Shown here: one piece after another, positions 11,758 through 23,173 of the stretch
How positions within the stretch are numbered: position 1 is the stretch's first letter
How the letters are laid out: every line of letters starts with the position of its first letter
Assembly (NCBI GenBank): GCA_019188255.1
Contig: JAETXT010000006.1
Coordinates: 1,302,001 to 1,366,000 of the forward strand
Length of the DNA: 64,000 nucleotides
Source of the DNA: Verticillium longisporum
Taxonomy: Eukaryota; Ascomycota; Sordariomycetes; Glomerellales; Plectosphaerellaceae
Direction of reading: 5' to 3'
Made by a program: the position numbers and the translations under genes
Notes under the pieces: generated by a model
Told to the model about the DNA's origin: nothing
Databases searched by the model: none
The model's input: the letters and a program-made list of their open reading frames with translations, nothing else

Positions 11758-13838
11758 CACACACACAAGTTTATTACGCCTGTTGGCTGGCAAGCCAATA
11801 AGGCACTATCATACTAATACATGGTTTCTCCTGCCGTGATGTACCGTTTCTCAGTATCCCCTACCTTCTATCTTCCCGCTTGTCCTTGCAGTTCCCTCGT
11901 TCGAAGGTGTTCCCGTGGTTTTAATTGTATTAGCAGGCATGCTTGAAGGCGATTCTCCAAGTGTCCAGAGTCCTATCTACGGCGACTGAAGCGACGCTTG
12001 CTATTTGAGACACGGGGGTGGGGGTTAGTGACGTGTTGGGCCCAGTCCTGGGATCACGCATTGTCCAGTCGGCTGGTGGCCTTGACAAATCGTATCGTCG
12101 CTCTGACTGCTTGCATGTTTGGCTTCCAGTCTTCTCCATCCGATCGGGCCTTTCCTCCGAGATAGAAAGATACATTGTTGCTTTGCGTATCAAGGCAGTG
12201 AAGGATCTCCGCTCGCTGTGTCGTCCACTGCGTGCATCTCAGTAAATAGTGCTCTACCGTCTCAGTTGCTTGTCCACATCCGCACTGGTCGGAGGGCACC
12301 GCCTTGATCTGATGGAGGGATCCATTGAGCCGCGACTTGCCAGTCCTGAGCTGGGCCAGAATGCTTGCCTCCATCCAAGTACAGTTGTCGTACAGGGTCC
12401 GAACGTGCTGGCCGGGGAGTGCAATGTCGATCTTCTTCGAGTATTTCCCGACGTTGTCGGGGAGCTTTCTCTCTTGGCGCAGTGTTGACCTCGCTGTGCC
12501 GAGGACTGTGGATCGCATGTTTGGGAACTGAACGACGTCGGTGGTGCGCTTGCCTGGCTTGCTTTCCGCGCTTCCTCCTTGGCGACTTTCAGTAAGTCAT
12601 CCTCTACGTCCGTGGCGAGCCACAGGGTTGTTACTGTGTTCCCATCTGTTCGTAGCCTTTCAGTTTCCTCGCAGATGCATCGCGCATACTCCTGGGCCGA
12701 TTGCTGTCGAGGATTTCGAAGAGTTAGCACAGCAGCCTTGCTGCGCGTCGCCAGCGCTATGTCCCGGTGTCTTGGTCCACGCAGTGACCTCAAGGCATAC
12801 GCGGCGGCCGCCAGCTCCCCGCGAACACGTTTTGTCCACTTCGCTCGCCGAGAAGAAATGAGAACTTGACCAGCTTGGGGCCTCCTTGTGACACTTGAGG
12901 CATCTCGACAACGCCTCCCACGCCTACCAGGTCGTTGCGCGCGGAGCTGCTCACCGCGATTCGTACATTTCCGTCTCGATGAGCTTCGGACCATGGCTCC
13001 ACCTCAGCACCGTCGACTATGGTGTTTATCGTTCGGTCCATGGTGCAACGGCGAAAGGAGCAATGGTCTCGAGTTCATCCACCGGCAGGTTCTTGAGCGC
13101 AGTGGCCACCTCGAAGAACGGAGACCGGAAAACCCGCCGAAACTTGCGCATCTGTTTGCTCAGCTTCCGCAAAGGGTTCGTCTCGGGTAGCGTGTGTAGG
13201 TCCGTTCAGAGCTTGGCGGCTTTCCGCCGGAAGCGTTCCGATGTGCTGGGGATGTCGGCTTCTGCTTCGGCCACGGCCGTGGCCACTGTTGCGAACGCGC
13301 CAATGATGGCCTGCGCGCCCACCTTTTGCACACGGTTGACGGCTGCTGCTATCCGATCCTTACACCGGTGCCTCCAGACGCTGGAGGCGTAGTCCACTGC
13401 CGGCGCCACCGTGCTAACAAAGAGTCGTCGTGCCGTCGCCGGTGTCAGGCCTCGAAGACGCTTTAGCTCCATAGCCGCCTCCAACCCCTTCGTGGCCGCG
13501 CTCGCTATGTGTTCCTTGTACCGAAGTCCGATGTCCATGATCATTCCGAGGATCTTGACGTGTTGTTTCAGCTCCACAGTCTGGCCCTTGATGGTAAAGG
13601 GTTCTGGGTCGCCCTTCTTCGCCCACCGAGTGAAGTGGATGATCGCTGTCTTGTCGGCTTCGAATGTCGCTCCGCTTCTTCTCTCCCACTCCAAGGCCTC
13701 TTCGATGACGGTCTTGATTCTTTCTCGGTTGTGCTTCGTGCTTGGCCCGGCGACCCATGCCGTAAAGTCATCAACGAAGGCTACAGCTCCGCCATAGCAG
13801 TTGATTTTCCGTTGCACCAGGTCTGCGTTGAAGAATAG
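11757..13838 (-). mobile_element. LINE copy C, 5'-truncated
   Basis: A minus-strand element whose 3' end is the GT tail, seen here as acacacacacaag at 11757-11770, followed inward by the conserved 3' end (ttattacgcctg). Coding blocks in order are [19 protein letters not shown] and the rest of the reverse transcriptase (13817-13206), VRIAVSSSA with GELAAAAYALRSL (RNase H-like, about 12990-12700), and the C-terminal CGCGQATETVEHYLLRC (12518-12054). It is 5'-truncated inside the reverse transcriptase at about 13838, as expected of incomplete target-primed reverse transcription. Confidence 0.9.
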
Positions 13839-13850
13839 CCCGTGTCCGCG

Positions 13851-14021
13851 GACTTATCTGACCAGCCTTTGCAGGAAGGCTACGATGGAATACCGTTGAT
13901 CATCAAAAGCAGGCTAGTCAATTGTGGATTCATCAATTTTGGAGAGACAGCAAGCGTGAAATCACTGCTGAACGAAATCTACAAGTATCTCAGGTGGTGG
14001 GAAGAAGCTGTCTGTATGTAA
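13851..14021 (+). pseudogene. Orphan exon fragment abutting LINE copy C
   Basis: An open 56-codon plus-strand segment (DLSDQPLQEGYDGIPLII..., RLVNCGFINFGETASV, KYLRWWEEAVCM) starts directly at the LINE truncation point and looks like real protein sequence. A gtatgt donor-like site inside its last codons (near 14014) suggests it is an exon whose gene was cut by the insertion. I do not recognise the family, and no partner exon was found on the other side of the LINE. Confidence 0.35.
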
Positions 14022-15250
14022 TCCTCTCAAAGGTCGTATTGGATGGGTCGTCCTCGTACGGCTGTTATGTTGCTCCAGGTTAAAGAAGGTGCGGGCGCGG
14101 GCAGGAAATCAGAGGTTTAGTGGCCGGGGGTACCAGCTGGAATTGTCAGTCTCGAACATGGCTATGACGTTCGCCGCTCACCTAGCAGCTGGCTGATGAT
14201 GTCGCCTCAGGTCTAGTCCATCCAAATGATCTCGTCTCCGAATAGAACCATGGAAGCACTTTGCGGAGGACGCCCCTGCTTCCATGAAACTCCATGTAGC
14301 CTTGCGAAGCAAACGCTTTCGACACATCGCTTATAGGGGTTCCTGATGACAAAGGACGATGGAATGATTCATGGCTGCTGCCGTCCTTCATTTGTTGAAG
14401 GCTAGCCTAAACCCGCCTGCGTTGTCATTGGCGAAGCACTCAAGCTATTCTACATCGCTTTCTTTCTTCTCACATCCAATTGAGGAGTAATGTGATGACC
14501 GATAATAGCAGCATTCATTGTAGTCATATGGGCCACAGCCTTGCCGCCAGAGTCGCGAGTCCAATACCAACCACGGTACTACACTCGGCCCCGCCACTCG
14601 TCTCATCGTATCGCACAGACATAATTCCCGTAGAAGTCTGGAAATACCTGGAGCCACATTGTCTAGAGCATAGGGGAGGGTACATTAGCCATAAATCGAG
14701 CCACACTGGTCAGATCTTGGGCCCGCCGAAAGGAGTGGTAGGGGGTCCGGTGAGGAAAGCCTGAGACACACAGAGGCTAGAGCAGGGGTAAGTGGCACAT
14801 CACATCCGACCCTAAGGCGCATTTTACAGTAGGGGGCAGGGGCTTGCAGGGGTTCTCAGACTCATGGCGTTGACTGAATCAGTGAGCGTGTATGGGCTTT
14901 AAGAACATACCTGGCACCTTCTGTTGGTAGTTCCATCCTCGGACGGCAGGACAGAAGCACGTCACGTTGCCGCAAATCCAGGTCGCTTGATTGAGTTCTT
15001 CAGGTAACGTCTTCAATACACCTGGGTATAAATGTAGGCGCCGGTGCTCATTTGAGCACCATGATTTAGAGTACGAATCGTTCGAACCAGTCGGAGCCAT
15101 GGCTTCCCAACCTCTCTTTTGCAGACGATTTGACTTTATATGTCAACGAATAAGCCAGGTAAACCCCTGGATATCTGTCATTAGTTCACGTTCTCCTGTA
15201 CCCGTAATTTCTTATCTCCACTTCGATGGCGATCTTTTGTCTACCTCGGA
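14022..15250. other. No supportable gene
   Basis: Only short overlapping frames on both strands. An ATG in good context at 15099 (gccATGGct) opens a short frame that may be the first exon of the next gene, with a gtaaac donor near 15159. Confidence 0.3.
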
Positions 15251-15687
15251 ATGCCATCCGAGCTTTTCTCACAATTCGGAACCCGGGCCGGCTCTAGTGT
15301 GCCGCCTGGAAGTTCAGATTTTAGAACCCGCGAGAAACTTGACAAAGGGACCCAAGAGCTGTACGTTTGTTTGAGACACTCTTTCATGAATGCATGCTAA
15401 CACCTGTACATTAGTACCGTTCAATTTCTGTCGACTTGGCAATGGTTCGCCGGAATCACCCCTTCCCGCCTGTAAAAGGCCAGACTACGACGGCGGAAGC
15501 ATACTTCCCAGACAAACCTGACAGTATCCAGGCTGCACTACTTCCCTCAAACACAGTAATTCCACTTACGAGCATCACTCGCATGGGGCAGTATCACGTT
15601 GTCCAGGCAACGTTCACATTGGAACAGGCCGAGGCGTTGGGAGATGCAACTGTCGGGTTCAAGGCGGGAGCAGAACTAATCGTGTAA
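15251..15687 (+). CDS. Hypothetical two-exon protein
   Basis: Exon 1 (from ATG 15251, MPSELFSQFGTRAG) reads to KLDKGTQEL. A near-consensus intron follows at 15361-15414 (gtacgt, branch gctaac, end ttag). Exon 2 reads YRSISVDLAMVRRNHPFPP to GFKAGAELIV and a TAA at 15685, about 128 residues. The exons are out of phase by one base, which one extra G at the donor (ctG|gtacgt) would correct. With the written sequence the spliced frame stops early, at about 15473. There is no signal peptide, membrane segment or known motif. The true start could lie further upstream, for example in a first exon from ATG 15099. Confidence 0.4.
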
Positions 15688-16988
15688 AGTATTCAATTCA
15701 GGTTCAATGCTTTAATTTGTGCTGGACTTTTTTCAGCATTTCACATCTGACCTCGGAGCTACCGTGGGGGCTGAACCCGCACGCATGTCAACCTATGTAT
15801 TGCGTGAAAGCATTCGTTGATCGGGCAGTATTGATTTTGTCTGATGTAAAGTCCGCTGGAATGGAGAAGAGTAGACGAAAGCTGCTGAAGTACATGTAAT
15901 GACTGCGTGGTGTGTCATGGTACGTTTGGTGGGGAGGTAAAGGGGATACACCAGGGAGCCGGCGTGGATTAGCTGGCATCGGGCGACTACTAGCAGTTAA
16001 GGCAGCGACCATCACCTTCACGCTGGAGAGAGATCTCCTCAAGGTATCAGGATCAAGGTCGAACTACAAGGGGTCCATGCTGTGTATTGCCCGCCTCCTA
16101 GTGCGGGTTCCTTCTGTCCTACCCCTTGTTTTCCAGTTGCTCTCTTCATGTTCAGCTCCATGAACGCTGGGCCCACGCAATGCATCACTGCCTCAGTGGA
16201 GTGTGCTAGGACTCCGCTCCCCACTAGTGAACTTTATTAGCAGGTTTGAGGGAGAAGAGTTGGCGGGCTGACGTCGCTGGCGTGAGCTATCTACCTGTGT
16301 CTGGCCTGTTCCCAGCCTGCTGGCCTTACGATCGCTGTCAACTCCTCTCAAAGGTGATGCTATCAGCCTGTATCCGGGCCTATGCAGAGCCGGAACAACC
16401 TTCATGCTGTTCAAATGTTTACAATTCTTCGTTCAGGTGGTTCGTTACGAAACCGTGGCATCCATTGAGGACCGACTAATAGCTGGCCTCCGCGTGAGAG
16501 GCAAGATCGACATTATGTCAGGATACCTCGAGAATAGCAGATGTCAAAACTGTGTTTACAGGTGAATAGACTCCAATTCAGGCATAGATAAACTAAGAGA
16601 AGCGTTCTTCGGTCTCCCTATCATCATAGCTAATATTAGCATGGCGTGGCGATTCCATGCACCTGGTAGCCGGACGGCTAGAGGTTCCCGGGCACCCTCC
16701 ATTGACATACACTTCATCTTGTTCCGATCCTATAGGTTCTCTTCCTAGATTCAATCAGGGTTTTCACGTCGTGGTCCTGGTCGCAGCATCTCTAGCCGCT
16801 CGAATCGTGAGCGAGGAATAAGGTACTGGGGGCTTCGGTGGGCATCGGCAGCGCGTATCGAATTCGTCCTGGAAAATGTTTCTCAGCTCAGGCGACATTA
16901 TTGATCATGTTCGCTACTCAACTAACTGGTAATATCATGGAGTGGACAAGAGCAACACCCGTATGGGGTCCTCATTGCCAGGGTTTGC
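15688..16988. other. No supportable gene
   Basis: Only short frames on both strands without family resemblance or paired splice sites. I see no repeat or transposon sequence here. Confidence 0.3.
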
Positions 16989-18039
16989 TCATCGCTTCGC
17001 TATTCCTCCCTTCAATGTTTCTTGTCTCCGACAGCCACGGTCCCATACCCTGAGCATTGCGCCTTGTGATGCGCAGGTACTGAATATCTTGCCATACATG
17101 GCAGTTAATGGGCGTGACTGTGCTGCTTGCGCCTTTTCCACCCCTGTAGCCACTGTATGCAAGAAGCCCCTTTTGCAAATGGCTCCTCGGATCTTGTCTG
17201 CGCGGTGGATGTTTTGCATCACCTTGTTGCATGCCACCTGGTAGCTGTAGAGCTCGCTGGCGATGGTGATAGCAAGCTTTGGGTCCATGATTGGATAGAC
17301 TAGCCAGAGCAAGAGGACTCGGAGCCCTTCCCAAAGACCCTGCAGTAAGGCCATGTGTGATCGGGCGGTCGTGAAAGCGTCCTGTTTTGAATTCGCATCG
17401 GCGTCTCCTGTTTCTCTACTTGACGTTAGTCGGCGGAATGACAATCGGGACACGAACCTACGTGGCTTCATCCCTCGCGGCTTTCGCACGCTGCGTCTGC
17501 TTTGCCGACGAGGCAAGTGTGACATAGGACCCATAGGCAAGGACCATTGCGGCGAGACTGCTCGTTGCCATGGCGTAAAAGAGGCCTAGTTGTGTTCGGA
17601 GGCTCATGGCGCCCATGACGATGGTGGACGGCGCTTTCAGCAAGCATACCTCAAGAAAGGCATTTGGCGCATCGGACTTCCGGATGCCTCGCTGATCTAT
17701 GTTGATGGCGGCTTCCAAGTCGAAGGTGTCGCTTTCCAAGGCTCCGTCTTTCTTAAGGGCTTCGAACACTATATAGTCCAAGTGGGGGCCGATGAGAAGC
17801 CGCCATGCTACGTTCAGGATGGGGCGTGTGACGACGGTGCTCAGCCAGGTCTGGAAGCCCTCGTTTGGTGCACGTAGATGGACTATGAGAGGGATAAATT
17901 GGCCAACAATACAGAGGAGGAAGGCCCAACAGAGATAAAACAAGGATTTTGTCTGACTGGACGTCAGGCAGTGGCCGCGTCCATCACCGCTCCTAAGTAA
18001 AGGTGTCGCTTGATTCGCTGGAGGATTCATGGGGGACAT
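16989..18039 (-). CDS. Orphan multi-pass membrane protein
   Basis: A clean two-exon gene of 334 residues: exon 1 18039-17462, intron 17461-17416 (GTAGGT, branch GACTAAC, end AAGTAG), exon 2 17415-16989, all in one frame. Hydrophobic segments suggest at least three membrane spans: near residues 30-52 (LFYLCWAFLLCIVGQFIPLIVHL), 155-180 (LGLFYAMATSSLAAMVLAYGSYV) and 215-245 (GLRVLLLWLVYPIMD...). The middle is soluble and acidic (LESDTFDLEAAINIDQRGIRKSD). The family is not recognised. It lies 253 bp downstream of the stop of another intact orphan gene on the same strand, so the two may be neighbours of common origin. The start at 18039 is chosen as the first ATG close before the first hydrophobic helix; one at 18030 is also in frame. 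Confidence 0.65.
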
Positions 18040-18292
18040 GAGGCAACTACTTGGTCCGCGGACCAAGAGGTCGCTGCGGGGTGTCCTCCTTATCAAGCTC
18101 ACCGACAGGATTCATGGCACCTACAGCGCGTATCATCTGGCCTGTCATCGGTACATCGGCTCCACAGACTTGCATTCATTTAACGAGGATCAATACTCTA
18201 TCATGATTCTGGAACGGTTTCTCACGAACGCTTTACAGGGCAGATTCGACGCTGTAGCTCTCCAGCCAATCCCTCACGAGAACACTAGCCTA

Positions 18293-18983
18293 TCATCCAG
18301 CCATCGAGAAGCCAGCCATGGCCTCCTGAAGGTCTTTCTCCTTATCTTGTACAAGTTCCTCTTCTACGGCTTCCAGAAAGTCATCGATATCCTCCACACG
18401 CTCGCTGACAAATACAAAAAGCTTTCTGGCTATCGAGGGTTGCTCAGGAGCAACACTGGCGATGGTTTTCCACATCTTCCGCTGCAATTGTCAACTCATG
18501 GTATGGAACAGACATCGCGATGATACCTCGCCAACTTACGAATGATGCTTCCATCCGCCGAAAGTTTTCTTGTGATTTCCCATCGGCTTGATAAAGATAT
18601 TGGCAGCGATTTTCGAGGTCGGCCCAGGCCAGGAAGTGATATGCTTCGAAGAAGTCCGACATCTTTGGCAGTTCGTACAGTGCCCTAACCGTCTCGATCG
18701 ATTCGTCTGGGAGCTTTGGAATACAACGCCGGGCTAGATCACCAGCACACGGGGCTGGGATCCCGGCTAACTCAATGAGTGACTCGATGAATTGCGTCAG
18801 TACCTTCAGCTGCGCTTCATCCATTCGCACTGTGGATTGTGGTACGTCTCGGCTTGTGGTGTGAAGTCGGATGCGGGGGCCCCGCTCTTGAGCAGGGGCC
18901 CATAGTCCTCGTTTGGAGCTGCGCACATGGCGTGTGGTGGCTCGCCTGACGAGCTGTGAACGAGGTCTTTGAGCAAGGGCCAT
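18293..18983 (-). CDS. Orphan helical protein, two exons
   Basis: Exon 1 ends at 18540. A 58-nt intron spans 18539-18482 (GTAAGT...TTGCAG), and exon 2 (18481-18293) continues in phase to a TGA. Starting at ATG 18983 gives 210 residues with an Arg-rich N terminus (MALAQRPRSQLVRRATTR) that could be a mitochondrial presequence; starting at ATG 18824 (MDEAQLKVLTQFIESL) gives 157. The body is predicted helical with hydrophobic heptad-like spacing (LPKMSDFFEAYHFLAWADLENR, then FVSERVEDIDDFLEAVEEEL). No catalytic or metal motif is visible and no family is recognised. It is upstream of, and codirectional with, the membrane protein gene at 16989-18039. Confidence 0.6.
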
Positions 18984-20705
18984 GTTGGAGATGGTTGGCC
19001 TTGGAATGCGATCTCTTGCAGGAAGGCAACCATGCACGTCGTGCATGCATCCCGCAGTTATATAGTAGCCCGGGCCTCCAGAGTGGTTTTCGTAGCCTCA
19101 GGCATGAATGCTGAACAATTTGCCGAAGACGGGAAGACCTAGGCGGGTATGATTGGAAGGAATAGCTGCACTTGGCACATAATCGTACATGGATGATACG
19201 GTCACACATCGCGATGGGAAAGAAGCTCAAGTATGGCACAGAATGGCTTCGCCTTCCGGTGGCGGTATCGGTAGCTATATACACCTAGGTATTTGGGCAA
19301 TTCCTTACCACCAGAGTCCATCAGGTGGTCCCATGGTGTTGGCCGTCGAGGCTGGCTTTCAGGGCAATTGTGCTTTCCTTTGTATTGTCTCTCCGTGATC
19401 CGTTTTTAGATCACACGCCCCTTGTTGCGAGGGAGTAATCGCACCAACACAACACAATATGTCGCTCATGACCACAGTTGTATTCTGTAAGCCTCATGTC
19501 GCACATGGTCTGGAGAGTTGCAGTGGTGACTAGATTGCCATTCCCTGAGCAGAGAATACTTACTATTCTGAGGAGGTGGATCCAGAATGGACAGCATACA
19601 TACAAGATGTCAAAGAATGGAAGATGAGTATGTAGTGATGCTGACACGGCCGGATCCTACCCCATGCATGCTGATGCTCACGGCCTCTCGCTGGCGTAAG
19701 AGAATGCAGGGGTGGCCAGCTTGACGATGGGGGTCTCATTTGACCTTGGCACCGCAGAACCAACAGCACGATGCCAAGAATCGTCACGTTCCGGATGAAT
19801 CGATGATGTATACAAAGTGTGATTCAGCTGTCAGGAGATAGGCATGCTGGCACGAGCCTCCAGGGGCTGGCCATAACCGCCTCGCAATGATCCATCATGT
19901 CTTGCCTACGCTTGGTCAGTCGCTTCGCTCGAAAAGAGGGAATTTTGGCCAGGTCTACTGAATCTCCGCTAGTACAGCCTTCTAATTATGATACAGGGGG
20001 CTTGTGGATTCATTGAGCCCCCAATAGGATCTCTGCACACAAAGCTCTGTCCTGGTCATGCACACCGGCGTGATGGCTCCGGGTCGAGGACTATGGGGAC
20101 TTATCTCCGTTAATCAGACATCGACTGTGTCAGCACACTGATGAATTTGTCTCTTCCTCCATGCAAGGGTTCATTGCTTCTGATGAGTAGTATGGTGGCG
20201 TAATCCGGTTAAGGGGCAATATCATGCTTCCGTCGCTCCACCAACTAACAGGGAATGTGCAGTTTCCTTCACACCCCGACGGTGGGGTGCGCTCTCCTGC
20301 ATATCCCCCGTGCAGCGATGTAATAGTGATACGCTTCGAATGTCGAAGGGGTATCATCATCCATTATCTCTGGGAGTGCTGTCCTTCCTGAGCACCCTGG
20401 TGTGGATGGGTGCGCCGAGACTCACTTCCCAACGATGGTAGCGGGGTTCTGACCACATGTATTCGGAGCCCCACCTCCACATCTGTCTATGTCTTACATT
20501 GGCTGCCGGAGAGTGGGACTCCAATTACATGTTCTACAGGACCCACTCACCCCATCCCGCCCTCCCAGGTCTCACACTAGTGCTTGTCCGTGCACGACGA
20601 TCGAGTGGTTGAGAATACATGTAATGCCTGCCCCGCTGGGTAGTCAACCAGCCTCAGTCCCCGGTTTCGTGCCGTCCCCGAACCTCTCAGCCCACCATAC
20701 CGAAA
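18984..20705. other. No supportable gene
   Basis: Short frames on both strands only. The frames at 20130-20360 (minus) and 20489-20935 (plus) are open but lack any family resemblance, and the latter overlaps the start of the next gene in another frame. Confidence 0.3.
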
Positions 20706-21834
20706 ATGGGGGTCCAAGTCAGCCGAGAGTTTGCAAGCAGCTTAATCATTGCCTGCCAGAACGAGGCCAGCCCAAACTTGGGAGAGCACGTTTTGAGCCA
20801 GCCCGAGGTACACGTTCACAGGCCATGATGTATGGCGGCGTAACTGACGTCAGCAGTTTTTGCAGGCCGCTCTTGCATTTGCCAAGGCCGTTCGTGACTT
20901 TCCCGGACTGCCTCATGAAGTACGACTGGCCATAGAAGGTCGGCAGAGGAAACAACGCGGCGATCGGCTTCGAACTCCACGTCGAATCGTAAGCAGCCGG
21001 TCCAGTCTGGAAAAAGCGAGCCCCCTACGCCCAACGATGTCTCAATGTGGATGAATGAACTCCACAGCACTTCAAATGGAGACCTAGCAGCCCAATTGTA
21101 TGAGGACTTAAGCAAACTTCCCAGTACTGGGTCACTCAAGGAGCTCGCATTCAGGCGGATACGTCTTGTTGAGTTCTATCACCTCCAAGTCGATTTCTCT
21201 GCGAACTTCGTGCCTTGCAATAGCGGTCCTCTCTCAATTTTTTGAGCAGACGCCTGGGGCTGGACATCAAGCAAGTGAAGAAGACATGTCAAGGTTGGTC
21301 AAGCGCCGGGCAACGACTTCATGATATCTCACAAAGACTCGATGGATATGGGGCCTTACTATTGCCTCATAATGTTGCTCGCACAACGTATGTCGCATCT
21401 TTGTACAGTTTGAATCTTACTGATTATGAGCTAGGTTGGAGAGTCACGTAGCGAATGATGAACATTTGGATACCGCTGTCAAGTCGCTCAGAGGATATGG
21501 TGTGTTTAAGAGCGAGGCGACGAAGCATTGTTTCGACGAAGCCAGTACTCTCTTCACCGCCCAAAAGTCTCGGAGGAAGGACCTCATCATGGCCTTGCGC
21601 CACAATGTGCCGCTCACACCGACCACAGGCCAAATCTCAATAGATCAGGTCGACATCGGCATCACCAGAAGTGCCCAGGGTCCAGACAGTATCGCTCTTT
21701 CAGGCTGGTATGAAGATATGAACAGCTGGTGCGGTATGGAAAACTTCGCGACAGACACGCACATTGAGTCTGGGCTGTCTGGGATGTCTAATCTGGACGA
21801 CATCATGGCTCTTGCCGGGCGTCTTGATTCATGA
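20706..21834 (+). CDS. Orphan three-exon protein
   Basis: ATG 20706 (MGVQVSREFASSLIIACQ) leads through an intron at 20808-20865 (GTACAC...taactgac...TTTGCAG) to ALAFAKAVRDFPGLPHEV, a low-complexity Ser/Thr/Pro linker (TTRRSASNSTSNRK), a helical block (MNELHSTSNGDLAAQLYEDL, LAFRRIRLVEFYHL), then LHDISQRLDGYGALLLPHN. A second intron at 21388-21434 (GTATGT, tactgat, GAGCTAG) leads to the C-terminal exon ending DDIMALAGRLDS. Two one-base gaps break the frame, at the GG near 20938 and the T6 run near 21237-21242; adding one base at each makes the whole read through. No known domain is recognised; a fungal regulatory protein is possible from composition only. The stop codon overlaps that of the convergent gene. 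Confidence 0.5.
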
Positions 21835-22945
21835 CCCAGCAATCTCAGGACCATTCTTCTTCGGTGTCGTACGAAATATTGTCGACAGCACACAGATATC
21901 GTGATCCTCGATATTAGCCTGTTTTGAAGCCTTTACACGCATTCCCTCGCCCGCCTCAAGCACGATGATATCTCCCACGTGACACGTAAAAGAAGACTCC
22001 ATGCGTTGTGCTTCATGGACAGGCCTATCAACTATCCCTATACATGGCGGTTCTGGATCAGGGAGAGAGACCGTGTTTTCGTCAATATTTTCAGGGCTTC
22101 CAGGCTTCGGCCGCCGTAAAATCGTGAAAATTGCGAGCCGGTCGTTCTGATTTGTTACCCCACCGGCAACGAGCCACATGATAGACGGCTTGAAGAGTTT
22201 TTCAGGATGAATATGAATTCCGCTGTCGTCAGCTAGTCCGCGTAAGATGAGTGCCTGCCTCTCGGTGAGTGTTGAACTGCCTTTCGGGCAAAGATTTACA
22301 GACCATGTGCTCGTTGTCAAACAGATCAGCCGAGCTTTGACATTCTTGCGGTATTGCAGAACGCGACAACAATCTCAAATTCGATCTGCCCCCAGCGCAA
22401 TAGAAATCTACGCGGTAGCATAGGATCTGTTCGGCAAGCATTTGGATGCTGCTTAGGCTACTGCAAACATCTGCGTAAACGAGATTTTCAGCCAGCCGCG
22501 GAATTCGACTTAGGCTACTGCGGAGGTCCGCCTCTTGGCACTTTAGTATAAGCATATGAAGGCCCTTCGCTGCTTGATCGACGTTGCCGCAGCGCAAGAG
22601 TGAGATAAGTGCAATATCAAGATTAAGTCATCTGAGGTCCAAATTGATATTTACAAGGTCCATGCGTGGTGACCAAAAGGCGGGGTCAACAAGGATGGAG
22701 CTCATTCATTTTGATTTGTCAGAAGGCAAGACCTGACAGCCTCGTGCCTGACTAAGCTACAACTCACCCAACATCAATGCACCGCTGGGCTGCACAACAG
22801 CCTGGGGGCCTTTGGACATTTCATTCCGCCAAAGGTTCTTCCTGAGGAGTCGGTCACATTTTGATGGGGTCAGCATGACGGGCTTGAAGCGTGAGTTGCC
22901 AGACGGCGTTCTATAAATGAGTACATCTATGGCATTTCTTGGCAC
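21829..22945 (-). CDS. Orphan protein convergent with the preceding gene
   Basis: From about 22945 the minus strand reads VPRNAIDVLIYRTPSGNSRF to SGALML, then an intron of about 110 nt beginning gtgagttgtag near 22755, then LRCGNVDQAAKGLHMLILKC, LSRIPRLAENLVYADVC, VDFYCAGG, SSTLTERQALILRGLADDSG, FKPSIMWLVAGGVTNQNDRLAIFTILRR and an acidic tail to a stop at 21829. The joins need one extra base in a C pair, a G5 run (near 22390) and an A pair, the same error type as elsewhere. The true start is uncertain: an in-frame stop lies upstream at 22988-22990. No domain recognised; CHVGDIIVLEAGEGMRV looks like a beta-strand pair. It could be the 3' part of the gene that begins at 23173. Confidence 0.4.
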
Positions 22946-22987
22946 CGAGATGCCGGAGTGTCTGCTTTCCTGCGTTGAACTTCCTCT

Positions 22988-23173
22988 TTACTTCTTCTCA
23001 CCGTCCTTCTCACCCTCCTCCATAATGTCGTCCAGGTTACTGTCAGCATCATCCTCCTTCAACATATCAGCATGGTTACAGCATCAGGATATATGGATGC
23101 TTACCGAAGGAGGTGGCGATGGGGGCGGATTGGGATTGGGAGGAGCTTTCTGCTTTTCATGCTCTGTAGCCAT
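22988..23173 (-). CDS. Small Pro-rich/acidic protein, or first exons of the next gene
   Basis: ATG 23173 opens MATEHEKQKAPPNPNPPPSPPPS. A 48-nt intron (23104-23057, GTAAGC...ttgaag) leads in frame to EDDADSNLDDIMEEGEKDGEKK and a TAA, 45 residues in all: a Lys/Glu start, a proline stretch and an acidic end. The stop is followed 43 bp later by the open frame of the 21829-22945 gene, so with one or more sequence errors these may be the first two exons of that gene. Confidence 0.4.
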
